Origin: Cyanobacteria bacterium OH_CBB_238
GTDB taxonomy: Bacteria; Cyanobacteriota; Vampirovibrionia; Gastranaerophilales; Gastranaerophilaceae
Length of the DNA: 64,000 bases
Direction of reading: 5' to 3'
NCBI GenBank assembly: GCA_023409995.1
Contig: JAEYQN010000071.1
Coordinates: forward strand, 5,084 to 69,083
The notes under the pieces are model-generated. The model saw nothing but the letters and a program-made list of their open reading frames with translations. It was not told the origin of the DNA and searched no databases. Shown here piece by piece: positions 27,172 through 36,642 of this stretch. The translations under genes were made by a program, and so were the position numbers. The number at the start of each line of letters is the position of its first letter. Position 1 is the first letter of the stretch.

Positions 27172-27196
27172 AAAAAAAGTATACTCTACATACTTT
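27172..27196 (-). terminator. Terminator of the PocR-GAF gene
   Basis: AAAGTAT and ATACTTT form a seven-base stem with a seven-base loop. On the minus strand the stem is followed by a T run, and the hairpin overlaps the stop codon of the gene it would terminate. Confidence 0.5.
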
Positions 27197-30101
27197 ATAT
27201 AAAATTAAACTTAGAATTTGCTGTTTTTATCTCTTCATCAAGAAAATATAAAAGTTTTCTTGCATTGCTATTTATTATATTTAGTTGTTCAACTTCTTTT
27301 TCTCGTTCCTGTTCTTGCTGTGACAACAATTCGGAGAACTTAATAATCATATTCAATGGATCTTTAAGTTCGTTAGATAGCTTATTTACAAAATCTTCAT
27401 GTGATTGAATAGACTTTTGTGCTTCTTGGTAGAGGTTTGCATGATGTAATGCAATTCCAGCTTGGGTACAGATATTTCTAATTCTGGTGATATCTTCATA
27501 GGTAAGCCTGTGAACTTCTTTTGTAAACCCAATAGAGAAAAAACCAAGCATTTTAAACTGATACATAACAGGAAAACTATAAATTGACTTTATATTGAAT
27601 TTCTCAAATAGATTAATGAATTGCTGACTTTTTGACTGCCCTTGCATATATTCTTCCCAATTATATATATGAAATTCACGCTTGTTTAGCAATTGTTCAA
27701 CATATTCTTGTGCTTCAGGATCAGACCAGTCATATCCTACAAAACTTTTTATTTCTGGATCGCTTAAATATTCAGAATTTTCATCTACCGGAGCATACAT
27801 ATTATTTTGAATATCTAAGTCTGAAAAGAAAACTCGATCTGCATCAAACAGTTTACCAATATTTTTAACAAATAAATGTTTTATTATATTTTTATCTAAA
27901 CTACTTCTTAGTATTTCTACTATATTTTTGCTAATTTTCTCCCGTTCTTGTTGAATTTTAGTTAGTTCAAAAAGTTCTGCTTGATGAATAACCACTGCAG
28001 ATTGATTCGCAATTGCAATTGCCATATCGGTTTCGTCTTTAGTAAATGTTTTAAAGTCCTTTACATAGTGTAAAACAATTAAGCCGTAGAGTTTATTGCC
28101 ATAATATACAGGAACAATCAAATATGATTTTACTGATAAATCTTCTATCAACATTTTTTTTGTTTCTTCAGGCAAATTTTCATTATTCACATCGTTGGAA
28201 TATGTAATTTCTTTTTGTTTTGCTATTTTAATAAATATTTCGGTTTCTGATTTGTTAGTTATTCTGGGCACATGTGATGTAATTTCATTTGAAGAAAGAT
28301 ATTCAGCATATGCTTTTATTGGTAGACTAGAATTGGTTTCAGAATCAACTTCAATGAAGAAGCATCTGTCCGCATTAAATAATTTTCCTTCTTCCTTAAC
28401 TATTGTATTAATAATTTCTTTTATATCGAAAATACTTACTGAAGATAGCATTATTCTTCTTAATGTAGATTCGTTCTCGGCTATCTTCTGAACTTTTTCG
28501 AATAACTCAGCCTGATTAATTGCTATATAAACTTGATCAGCTATTATTTTCAGCAATAGTTTTTCTTCTTCTGTCCAATGCCTATATTTATTGTATTCAG
28601 ATAAAACAAGGGTCCCCCAAATATCCTCATCCTTCTGAATTGAAGTGGCCATTATTGATTTTACCCCCATCGAAGTGTATGTCTGCTTAAAATAATCTGG
28701 GCAATCAACTATATTTATATTATCAAACGCCAAAATCTTGTCCGTGTTTGCAAGTAGGTTCACCCAATAGGATCCTGTTTTGGCAGCATCTATACTGCTA
28801 CCAAACCCTTGTATTTTTTTTGAAGATTTATATTCTTTCCGTATAGTATAAAGCTCATGATTCTTAGGATCAAGAAAAGAAGCTATAGCGGCTCGTTGTA
28901 CATCAAATAATTTTGCTGTTTCTGAACATATAAAAAATAATGTTTCTTCAATATTTAAAGACTTCCTAATTTTTGAAGAAATTTTTCGTATTAAAAATTC
29001 TCTTTCTGTTTGTTTTTTAGCTTTTTTATAAAGTTCAGCCTGATAAAGGGCTATTCCTGTCTGATTAACAAGTGTTTTTAAAAAATCGATTTGGTCATCA
29101 TTCAAGCTAATTTTATTTTTTATAAAATGCAAAGTCATTACACCATAGACCCTAGTCCCATAAAATATGGAAACACCAATTCCTGTTTTAGCGCCTGTTT
29201 TTTTTAGCCACTTACCCGTATCAGTATCCTCAAGATTATTGTCTAAAATGTATTTATCCATATCTTCAATAATCAAAGCCTCAGTTTCTTTATGTATATT
29301 CGCCAAAAATGCAACAGCAGGACTTGAAAAGTCAAATCCTACAAAGCTGACTTCATTTTCAGACTTCAAGTATTCTGAAAATTTATCAGGAACTCCTGGG
29401 GTATTTGTTTCAGGGTCGAATTCAACTAAAATAACCCTATCTGCGTTCAAAACTTTTCCAATTTCAGTAACTATAGTCTTTTTGGTTTCATTAAAATCCA
29501 AGGTTTCTCTGATAGTTGCAATGATATTTCTTAAAATTGATTCTCTCTCGTTTTTCTTAATTAATTCAAGGTTTTTATGAGCCACTTTTGAAATTGTATT
29601 TGCAACTAAAAATAAAAAATTTGCTGATGCGTTGATGGTTTCTTGAGAAACTACTTTAATTTTTTTTAAAGCTTCTATATATTCATCTGCATCTATACCA
29701 ATATCTTTTGCCAGTTTCCTATACTCTGCTTCGTTAGGTTCTTCTGTGAATACTTGTCCTCCAAGAATTGATGCAACATGTTGACCTTCAATTATTATAG
29801 GAACAGCAAAATCACTTAATCCCGCATGGCATTTATAAATAACCGGTTTATCACTTTTGGCAGCTATTTTTCCCCAGGTTATATCACATTCGTTGCATCT
29901 TTTATATCCTTCATTTGTGCTTCTAGTATATTTATAGCAAAAATCAGTAAATTTGCTGGGATTAGTTATTGGACCTTTGTCATCAACAGAGATACTGGCA
30001 ATTCCAGTTGTATTAGAAAAAGCGTCTTGAAGTTCCTGCAAAAGTTCTATATCTATTAAATCTAATAGTTTTAAAGGTTTGTCATTATCGAACAAATTCA
30101 A
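27195..30101 (-). CDS. PocR domain plus four GAF domains with degenerate HisKA-like tail
   Basis: Residues about 10-165 form a PocR-type ligand-binding domain (YKYTRSTNEGYKRCNECD, YKCHAGLSDFAVPI, GGQVFTEEP). GAF domains follow at about 185-360, 365-530, 540-710 and 720-890. The tail (about 895-968) resembles a HisKA domain: SNELKDPLNMIIKFSELL has asparagine where the phospho-histidine should be, and no ATPase domain follows. GAF 2-4 correspond in order to GAF 3-5 of the protein at 21338-24286; for example SEYNKYRHWTEEEK here matches SEYREYRHWTEEEK there. PocR domains bind small organics such as propanediol. The protein is soluble; its partner and output are unknown. Confidence 0.85.
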   Translation of the reverse strand: MNLFDNDKPLKLLDLIDIELLQELQDAFSNTTGIASISVDDKGPITNPSKFTDFCYKYTRSTNEGYKRCNECDITWGKIAAKSDKPVIYKCHAGLSDFAVPIIIEGQHVASILGGQVFTEEPNEAEYRKLAKDIGIDADEYIEALKKIKVVSQETINASANFLFLVANTISKVAHKNLELIKKNERESILRNIIATIRETLDFNETKKTIVTEIGKVLNADRVILVEFDPETNTPGVPDKFSEYLKSENEVSFVGFDFSSPAVAFLANIHKETEALIIEDMDKYILDNNLEDTDTGKWLKKTGAKTGIGVSIFYGTRVYGVMTLHFIKNKISLNDDQIDFLKTLVNQTGIALYQAELYKKAKKQTEREFLIRKISSKIRKSLNIEETLFFICSETAKLFDVQRAAIASFLDPKNHELYTIRKEYKSSKKIQGFGSSIDAAKTGSYWVNLLANTDKILAFDNINIVDCPDYFKQTYTSMGVKSIMATSIQKDEDIWGTLVLSEYNKYRHWTEEEKLLLKIIADQVYIAINQAELFEKVQKIAENESTLRRIMLSSVSIFDIKEIINTIVKEEGKLFNADRCFFIEVDSETNSSLPIKAYAEYLSSNEITSHVPRITNKSETEIFIKIAKQKEITYSNDVNNENLPEETKKMLIEDLSVKSYLIVPVYYGNKLYGLIVLHYVKDFKTFTKDETDMAIAIANQSAVVIHQAELFELTKIQQEREKISKNIVEILRSSLDKNIIKHLFVKNIGKLFDADRVFFSDLDIQNNMYAPVDENSEYLSDPEIKSFVGYDWSDPEAQEYVEQLLNKREFHIYNWEEYMQGQSKSQQFINLFEKFNIKSIYSFPVMYQFKMLGFFSIGFTKEVHRLTYEDITRIRNICTQAGIALHHANLYQEAQKSIQSHEDFVNKLSNELKDPLNMIIKFSELLSQQEQEREKEVEQLNIINSNARKLLYFLDEEIKTANSKFNFI

Positions 30102-30302
30102 TTTTCCAAAAGTTAATAAACAATTTATACCTTAGTTTACAGTAATCTAATAGATAATAAAAAGCCCAAGTTGGATATTCAAAAGTATATTGGACTATTC
30201 CAAAGAGCAAGAAAACAATATTTAGATTATTTTTGCAATTAGAGCGTATGTTTTATTGATAATAATATTCTGTAGAAAATAAATAAAAGGAGCAATAAGT
30301 GA

Positions 30303-30956
30303 TTAATAATTCATCGCATTTTCACGTAAGACTCTTGTAGCACAATAAAAACCATTAGACTCCGTAACGCAACTGTCAGCTCCTGCATGTTCAATATCAG
30401 CCACGGACCAACCCACTGGTGCAACTTTGTATTTGTACAAACTAAGCCAAAAGATGTCACGTCCATATGTATTTGGTCCCTTTGCTCCATTTACGTCAAC
30501 TGCAACAGTGGCACACTCACCTATATCATCACAGTCCGGACGAGAATCAATCCTAATTGAAGTCCCATCATTAAGTATCGCTCTACCACAAGAACCAGCA
30601 CGACTGGCATCAAAATCAGAATATTGGACAGCTCCTCTTAGATATTTTACCTCATGAGAAAGGCATCCAGTAGCTGTACCACAATTTTTTGCTATACTCA
30701 AGTATTTAGACATAGCTTGTAGTGCAACATTACCAAGTGTAGCGTCATCAAGGAACAAGCTTTCATAGGCACCACTACCATACTCAGCCAGCAGTTGTGC
30801 ATTTGCTGAAGCCAAAGTGCTTTGAGCTTTTTTCAATCCTGCCACATAAGCATTTTTTTCTTGCTGTTGAATCAATGTAGGAATAGTCATTACGGCTATT
30901 ATTCCAATAATCACCAAAGTTATCAATACTTCAGCAAGTGTAAAGCCTCTTTGCAT
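30303..30956 (-). CDS. Type IV prepilin/pseudopilin
   Basis: The N-terminus MQRGFTLAEVLITLVIIGII is a class III prepilin signal: a short basic leader, cleavage after the glycine, methylated F1 and conserved E5, then a hydrophobic helix. The 200-residue globular part contains several cysteines (NCGTATGC, GSCGRA, RPDCDD, DSCVTE, FYCATR) that could form disulfides. I place the start at 30956 because AAGGAG lies eight bases before it; a start two codons upstream (30962) would leave only two to three bases. It should be a pilin or pseudopilin handled by the pilus/secretion operon at 31.2-37.6 kb, from which it is separated by tRNA-Ile. Confidence 0.9.
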   Translation of the reverse strand: MQRGFTLAEVLITLVIIGIIAVMTIPTLIQQQEKNAYVAGLKKAQSTLASANAQLLAEYGSGAYESLFLDDATLGNVALQAMSKYLSIAKNCGTATGCLSHEVKYLRGAVQYSDFDASRAGSCGRAILNDGTSIRIDSRPDCDDIGECATVAVDVNGAKGPNTYGRDIFWLSLYKYKVAPVGWSVADIEHAGADSCVTESNGFYCATRVLRENAMNY

Positions 30957-31051
30957 TGGCATTTCTCCTTAGAATTATCAAGCTATATTATTATTATAAT
31001 CTATATATATTAAAAACAGAAAACAGATCCATAAATGCAATCATATAAAAT

Positions 31052-31078
31052 AAAAACCGACTCTAAAAGTCGGTTTTT
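31052..31078 (-). terminator. Terminator after tRNA-Ile
   Basis: The sequence AAAAACCGACT-ctaaa-AGTCGGTTTTT is a perfect stem with a five-base loop and T/A tails on both strands, directly beyond the 3' end of the minus-strand tRNA gene. It could work in both directions. Confidence 0.8.
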
Positions 31079-31079
31079 A

Positions 31080-31156
<77 letters not shown>

Positions 31157-31215
31157 CCATCTGTTTGCCTATATATATTGATATCATAGACAATATTTAA
31201 AATCAAGTATTTTTG

Positions 31216-31512
31216 TTATACTTCTTTAGCTATAGGTCTTAATAGGATTATAGAATTAAGGTTTAATTGCAAAAAATCATGATTCTCCACTTTTCTATTT
31301 GGAAACTCTCTATGTATTATTTCACAATTTTTGATCGCAACAAATCGCTTACCACCATTTAATATATCTGATAATACCCTATTTTTTCGCCCTGTTTTTG
31401 GCATAAAAACATTTCCGGTAATTTCATAGTCTTTTGTAATTACCAAAATGCGCTCAGACCAAATACCTGTTATAAAATTTTCTTCTAATGATATATTATC
31501 TTCTAAATTCAT
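31216..31512 (-). CDS. Small protein at the end of the pilus operon, unknown function
   Basis: I do not recognise this 98-residue protein. It has no signal peptide, membrane span or cysteine cluster beyond one Cys. The composition suggests a small beta-rich domain (ERILVITKDYEITGNVF, GKRFVAIKNCEIIHREF). A strong ribosome site (AGGAG) precedes the ATG, and it lies 15 bases after the stop of the platform-protein gene, so it is almost certainly translated as the last gene of the pilus operon. A role in pilus or secretion function is inferred from position only. Confidence 0.7.
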   Translation of the reverse strand: MNLEDNISLEENFITGIWSERILVITKDYEITGNVFMPKTGRKNRVLSDILNGGKRFVAIKNCEIIHREFPNRKVENHDFLQLNLNSIILLRPIAKEV

Positions 31513-31527
31513 CTACTGCTCCTTTTA

Positions 31528-32739
31528 CTACATTTGATATGACTGAAATAACGGTAAATATAAGGATAAAGCCAAGAAACAAACAATCGAACCAATAAAG
31601 ATCAACAACAACGGCTCAATCATCTTAGTAATCATATCAACAATTCTCTCCAACTCTTGGTCAATAAACAGAACTGATTGTTTCATCAACTCACCAAGTC
31701 TACCAGATTGTTCCCCCGTAGAAACCATAAACAATATCATTTTAGGAAAAATCTTAGCATTTCTCAATGCAACAGATAAGTGTGCGCCCTCTTGCACTTT
31801 TTTTATAGAATGATTAACTGACTTGTGCATAGTAGAATTAGTAAACGTCAAATTTGCCAAATACAAACAATCAACAATAGGAATACCAGCCTCATAAGCA
31901 ACTTGCAACACTGCAAGAAAATTTGAAAAACTTGCATATTTCAACATATCAGATATCAAAGGCACTTTTAATACCCACTTATCAATCTCTTTTCGTGATG
32001 GTTCCCAATTAAGTAAATATGAAATACCCCAAATTAAAGAACCAAGTCCTATCGGCAAAACAAACCATCTTGTCTTTAAAAATTCACCTGCATCCATACA
32101 TATTCTTGTAAAAATCGGCAATTCTTTACCCATTGTAGAAAACATATCTTTAAAAGCGGGAAAAACAAACATCAACATTATCAAAACAACCGCAAAAGCC
32201 AAACAAATAACAAATGAAGGATATGCAAGGGCTGATATAACTTTATTCTTGATATCACTTTCCTTCTTCAATAGTTCAACAATACGCTCTAAAGTTCGCT
32301 CCATTTCTCCAGAATCTTCACCTGCTTTAGATAGACCAATATAAACTTGGCCAAAAATCTCCGGATACCTTGCCAAAGTATCTGAAAACGTATACCCAGA
32401 TATTATCTGCTTTCGAATTTCCCTAGACAACAATCTTATTCTTCGACTGGAGGCATCATTTTCTAAGAAGATTAAACTCTCAATTACAGGCAATCCTGCT
32501 CTATGTAGAGTTTGGAATGTAGTTGTAAAATCAATTTTTTCTTTCAGCGTGAGTTTCTGCAACCTAGCCACTGATTCATCATTTTTTTGATCCTGTTTTT
32601 TAGAAGTATCGGTAACTTTGGTCGGCAAATAGCCAAGCGCCCTTAATTGCTGCCTTGCATGTCTTACGTCATCAGCATCAATTTTGCCTTTAATTACTTC
32701 ATTATTATTTTTTAGCGCTGTATACTCAAAAACTGGCAT
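31528..32739 (-). CDS. pilC: Type IV pilus/type II secretion platform protein (PilC/GspF family)
   Basis: The 403-residue inner-membrane protein has the GspF/PilC layout: an N-terminal segment PVFEYTAL, and two homologous T2SSF domains (about residues 75-200 and 275-400), each with a helical cytoplasmic part and hydrophobic helices such as FVICLAFAVVLIMLMFVFPA and LLLIFIGSIVCFLALSLYL. The signature GEDSGEMERTLERI is present and repeats as GEQSGRLGELM. It anchors the assembly ATPase and transmits motion to pilin subunits. It lies 11 bases after the ATPase gene in a five-gene operon. Confidence 0.95.
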   Translation of the reverse strand: MPVFEYTALKNNNEVIKGKIDADDVRHARQQLRALGYLPTKVTDTSKKQDQKNDESVARLQKLTLKEKIDFTTTFQTLHRAGLPVIESLIFLENDASSRRIRLLSREIRKQIISGYTFSDTLARYPEIFGQVYIGLSKAGEDSGEMERTLERIVELLKKESDIKNKVISALAYPSFVICLAFAVVLIMLMFVFPAFKDMFSTMGKELPIFTRICMDAGEFLKTRWFVLPIGLGSLIWGISYLLNWEPSRKEIDKWVLKVPLISDMLKYASFSNFLAVLQVAYEAGIPIVDCLYLANLTFTNSTMHKSVNHSIKKVQEGAHLSVALRNAKIFPKMILFMVSTGEQSGRLGELMKQSVLFIDQELERIVDMITKMIEPLLLIFIGSIVCFLALSLYLPLFQSYQM

Positions 32740-32750
32740 ATCACACCTTC

Positions 32751-34802
32751 TTACTCATTAACAGGGCCTAATACCCTGACAAATTCACTAATAGAGGTTT
32801 CGCCTCTAAGAATATGGCCTAAGCAGGCCTGCTGAAGAGTTTTCATTCCAGAACCAATAGCTGCTTCTTCTATCTGAATATCATGCGCACCCTGGGCAAT
32901 TAGGCGCTTGATTTCCTTTGTAATCTGCATAATTTCATACACACCGAGTCTGCCCTTATACCCCTGCATTCCACATTTTTCGCAACCTTTAGGCTTGTAA
33001 ATGGGTATTTTCATGAATTTTTCTACTTCTTCAGGATTAACAACAACTAATTCTGCTTCTTCTCTGGTTACATAATATTCTTCTCGACACTGCGGGCATA
33101 ATTTTCGAACAAGCCTTTGCGCAACAATTCCAGCAAGAGTTGATGACACCAAATAATCCTTTGCACCCATTTCTATGAGCCTTGTTATAGTTGAGGCCGC
33201 TGAATTTGTATGCAAAGTGCTGAGAACTAAGTGCCCCGTTAGAGCTGCAGAAATAGCAACTTCTAAGGTTTCATAATCTCTGATTTCACCAACAAGTATT
33301 ACATCCGGATCTTGTCTTAAAATTGCTCTTAAACATGAAGCAAAGGTTATCCCAGCCTTAGCATTTATCTGAGACTGATTAACCCCTTCGATTTTGATTT
33401 CAACAGGGTCTTCAATTGTTGTTATATTTATTTTCTCATCATTTATATTTGTAAGCAAAGAATATAATGTAGTTGTTTTACCACTCCCTGTTGGTCCAGT
33501 TGCCAAAATTATACCATTTGGAACTGATTTAATACGAGTTATACGCTCTATGTCTTCGACTGTCGCACCCACTAGCTCAATATCTTTTTTAGCAGTTTCC
33601 ATGGAAACTGCAGGAGTTAATACCCTTATTACCATTTTTTCTTTTGATGCAACCGGTAGAGTATTTATCCTGAAATCATAACTTTGATTTTTGTATTTAA
33701 TAGTAAACGAACCATCTTGAGGGCGTCTGTGTTCAGCAATATTCATTTTAGATATTACTTTTAAACGGGTTAAAATAGCAGATTCTGTCCTTGATGGTAA
33801 TCTTAAAACTTCTTTTAGAATACCGTCAATTCTATATCTAACAGCAAAATATTCTAACCTGGGCTCAATATGTATATCACTTGCTTTCAACTCAATAGCA
33901 TCTGTAATAAGTTTATTTACAAATTTAACAACTGAACTGGATGTATCTTGAAGCTCTCTTTCAGCTCTCTCCCAAAGAGTCTCTTCTGTACCGTACTCTA
34001 CAGTTTCTTTTTCAATTGTTTGAATAAATTGAGTAGTTTCTTTCTTAGACTCATTATAATAGGTTTGCAAGCACATATTAAATTCGTACGAAGTAATAAT
34101 CATTACTCTTGGTCTTAAGCCAGTCAAATACACAATATCGTTTAATACATGTTTGTCATTAGGATACACCATCCCAACAACAAGTGTCTTTCCATCAAAG
34201 CTAAGAGGAATTACACTATTTAATCTTATAAAATCTTCTGGAATTATACTTAAGACATTCTCATCAATCTTTAATTGATCAGTATTAACAGACTCTATAC
34301 CTTGCTGTTTTGAAAGAGCAGACTTCAAATCTACAAGTGAAACAAAACCTTTTTGAACCAATATTGAACCAATTGGTAAGCTCGTCTTTTTGGCTTCAAC
34401 CAAAGCTTCAAAAAGCTGTTCTTCAGTAATCATACCCATATCAATTAAAATCTCACCTATTTTTTTCTTAGGAGATGGATTAGGCGGGATATCTTTGAGA
34501 GATTCATCAATAACTGCAGGAGTTGATGAAATAGTGTTAATTTTAGAAGATGCAAAAGATATTAAATCTTTAAAAGCACCATCATCTACCACTATAAATT
34601 TGCTAGTATGAGGATTAAGATGTTCACCAGTTTGCAATTTAATAGCAGCCCTATCTGCATTTTTTAAAACAGCAAAATAATATTGCCCATCTTTTTTATT
34701 TATAGGCACAAAACCATTATAAGCAAAGTCTTCAGCTCTAAAATCGGTGAGAGCTGAAAGATCAATGCATTGTTTAATTTTTCCTAATTGTTCGTTGGTC
34801 AT
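32751..34802 (-). CDS. pilB: Pilus/secretion assembly ATPase (PilB/GspE family)
   Basis: The 683-residue cytoplasmic ATPase has an N-terminal MshEN/T2SSE-N region with two units, IGEILIDMGMITEEQL and IGSILVQKGFVSLVDL, the kind of sequence that binds cyclic di-GMP in some relatives. The ATPase domain has Walker A GPTGSGKTT, an Asp box region ITTIEDPVE, Walker B DPDVILVGEIRD and a His box region TGHLVLSTLHTN. A zinc tetracysteine (CPQC ... CEKC) is near the C-terminus, as in PilB/GspE. It powers pilin polymerisation. No PilT retraction ATPase is visible in the window. Confidence 0.95.
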   Translation of the reverse strand: MTNEQLGKIKQCIDLSALTDFRAEDFAYNGFVPINKKDGQYYFAVLKNADRAAIKLQTGEHLNPHTSKFIVVDDGAFKDLISFASSKINTISSTPAVIDESLKDIPPNPSPKKKIGEILIDMGMITEEQLFEALVEAKKTSLPIGSILVQKGFVSLVDLKSALSKQQGIESVNTDQLKIDENVLSIIPEDFIRLNSVIPLSFDGKTLVVGMVYPNDKHVLNDIVYLTGLRPRVMIITSYEFNMCLQTYYNESKKETTQFIQTIEKETVEYGTEETLWERAERELQDTSSSVVKFVNKLITDAIELKASDIHIEPRLEYFAVRYRIDGILKEVLRLPSRTESAILTRLKVISKMNIAEHRRPQDGSFTIKYKNQSYDFRINTLPVASKEKMVIRVLTPAVSMETAKKDIELVGATVEDIERITRIKSVPNGIILATGPTGSGKTTTLYSLLTNINDEKINITTIEDPVEIKIEGVNQSQINAKAGITFASCLRAILRQDPDVILVGEIRDYETLEVAISAALTGHLVLSTLHTNSAASTITRLIEMGAKDYLVSSTLAGIVAQRLVRKLCPQCREEYYVTREEAELVVVNPEEVEKFMKIPIYKPKGCEKCGMQGYKGRLGVYEIMQITKEIKRLIAQGAHDIQIEEAAIGSGMKTLQQACLGHILRGETSISEFVRVLGPVNE

Positions 34803-34813
34803 ATCCTGTAAGA

Positions 34814-36625
34814 CTATAATGTAGTTATATCCTCTGTATCTACTATTATTCTTGGCGTAATCATAATTACGAGTTCTGATTTTTGGTTTGTCTTAGAAGA
34901 GTTTCTAAAAAGCACACCAATTATTGGCAAATCTCCAAATATAGGCATCTTTGTTACTGTCTGTTTTTCAGTTTCCTGAATTAGTCCGCCAATAACAAGT
35001 GTTTCACCATCTTTTATTCTAACATTGGAAAGATCTAAATTTCTACGTTGAAGTAATGTTGCTGCAATTATTGGCGTTTTTCCATCAGCTCCAACATCAT
35101 CAATTTGCTCCTTTACTGTTGCATAATCAGGCTTTATATTCATTGATACATACCCATCCGGGCTTATAAAAGGCACTAACTCTATTTTTATACCTGCATC
35201 ATCTGCAATTGTATATGTTTTCTGAATTGCGTTAGTAACACCAACACTTCCAGTAACAACCTGAGACGTTGTACTTTCTACGTAATCCGAAGTAAGGTCA
35301 ATTATAGATTTTTGTCCATTAGTAACCATTACTTTGGGGTTTGCAAGCACCCTACCTTTACCATTTTTAATCAAATAAGTAATGCTTTGGCTAACTGCCA
35401 TAGGGCCTCTATATTTTGACAAAGCTGTTCCACCTGGAACACTCATGTTGCCACCTTTCCAAAAAGTAGGATTTGTACCATTTGAGACTAAACCAGAAGA
35501 ACCAAACCCAGCTGTAAAATATTGACTTGCAATCTGCCAGTCGTTATTGAATGTTTTAGATCCATCTTCTGTCAATTCTACTATTGAAAATTCAATATAA
35601 GCTTGAGGCTGCTTCTTATCGTGAGAAGATATAAATTCACTTAAAAGGTTCAATTGTTCAGGAGACCCGCCTATTACACTTATAGAGCCCAATGATGGAT
35701 GATAAATAACAGATAAGTTTGAACTATCCAAAGATGAAAACTTAGAACTTACGTTAGAACTAGCAACTTTGCAAGCCAACACACCTCCACCTAAAGCAAT
35801 ATCAGAAACATCTGCGGCACCACCAGAAGGTGCGGAACTGGAGGATGCAGCACTTGAAGAAGAAGCCGAAGACCCAGCAGAAAATAAGCTCTGACATATT
35901 AAATTGGCCATTTCTTTTGGGGTTGTATGATTTACTTTAAACATTGTTGTTACAGGCTTAGTGTCAAGTCTTGCAGCGATTTTTTTAGCCATCGCATAAT
36001 CATTTGGAGTACCAAAAACAATTAACTCATTTTTTCCAGGGTTTGTAACAACAATTTCGCTATTAGAAAGCCCAGGCTTATTAATAGTAAAAACATTTTT
36101 ATTCAAAAATTTTGCAATTGAAGCAGCATCAGAATACTTAATAGGAATGATATTCATATTTTCCATAGAAACATTTAACGTTTTGGCCGCTTCTGCTGAC
36201 ATTACCATAATAGTGTCATTTTCAATTACATAGCTCAATTCAGACATCTGCATTATCATTTTAAAAGCATTATTCAAAGTCACATTAACAAGATCAAGAG
36301 TTATTGTTCCTTCAACAGATTTATGAAAAACAATATTCAAACCAGCTTTATCAGCAAACATTCTAAGAGCTTGCTTAACATCAGAATCTCTCAAGCTAAC
36401 ACTAATGATTTGCTTTCCTTTTGTTAGCGAAACATCACCTTCTAACTTAATATTATCCGACTTTGTATTTACGGATGGCTTATAAGCACCACGTAAACTT
36501 GGAGCTTCAACAACCGCATTCATTTTAGCTTGAGTAACAGCCAACGCTAAATTGTTTGAAAACAATGATAAACATAACGTCAACGCTAAAAGCTTTATGA
36601 TTCTTCTGTTCTGTGGCTTTTTCAT
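34814..36625 (-). CDS. Secretin (PilQ/GspD family)
   Basis: The 603-residue outer-membrane protein has a signal peptide (about residues 1-29), an STN/N0-like domain (SVSLRDSDVKQALRMFADKA), N1/N-type domains (NVTLNNAFKMIM; NIIPIKYSDAASIAKFL), a Ser/Ala-rich linker near residue 250, and the C-terminal secretin domain with DGETLVIGGLIQE and PIFGDLPIIGVLF followed by SELVIMITPRII. It forms the gated pore through which the pilus or secreted proteins pass. It lies 17 bases after the upstream inner-membrane gene and 11 before the ATPase gene. Confidence 0.95.
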   Translation of the reverse strand: MKKPQNRRIIKLLALTLCLSLFSNNLALAVTQAKMNAVVEAPSLRGAYKPSVNTKSDNIKLEGDVSLTKGKQIISVSLRDSDVKQALRMFADKAGLNIVFHKSVEGTITLDLVNVTLNNAFKMIMQMSELSYVIENDTIMVMSAEAAKTLNVSMENMNIIPIKYSDAASIAKFLNKNVFTINKPGLSNSEIVVTNPGKNELIVFGTPNDYAMAKKIAARLDTKPVTTMFKVNHTTPKEMANLICQSLFSAGSSASSSSAASSSSAPSGGAADVSDIALGGGVLACKVASSNVSSKFSSLDSSNLSVIYHPSLGSISVIGGSPEQLNLLSEFISSHDKKQPQAYIEFSIVELTEDGSKTFNNDWQIASQYFTAGFGSSGLVSNGTNPTFWKGGNMSVPGGTALSKYRGPMAVSQSITYLIKNGKGRVLANPKVMVTNGQKSIIDLTSDYVESTTSQVVTGSVGVTNAIQKTYTIADDAGIKIELVPFISPDGYVSMNIKPDYATVKEQIDDVGADGKTPIIAATLLQRRNLDLSNVRIKDGETLVIGGLIQETEKQTVTKMPIFGDLPIIGVLFRNSSKTNQKSELVIMITPRIIVDTEDITTL

Positions 36626-36642
36626 TTATAATAAACTCCCTA

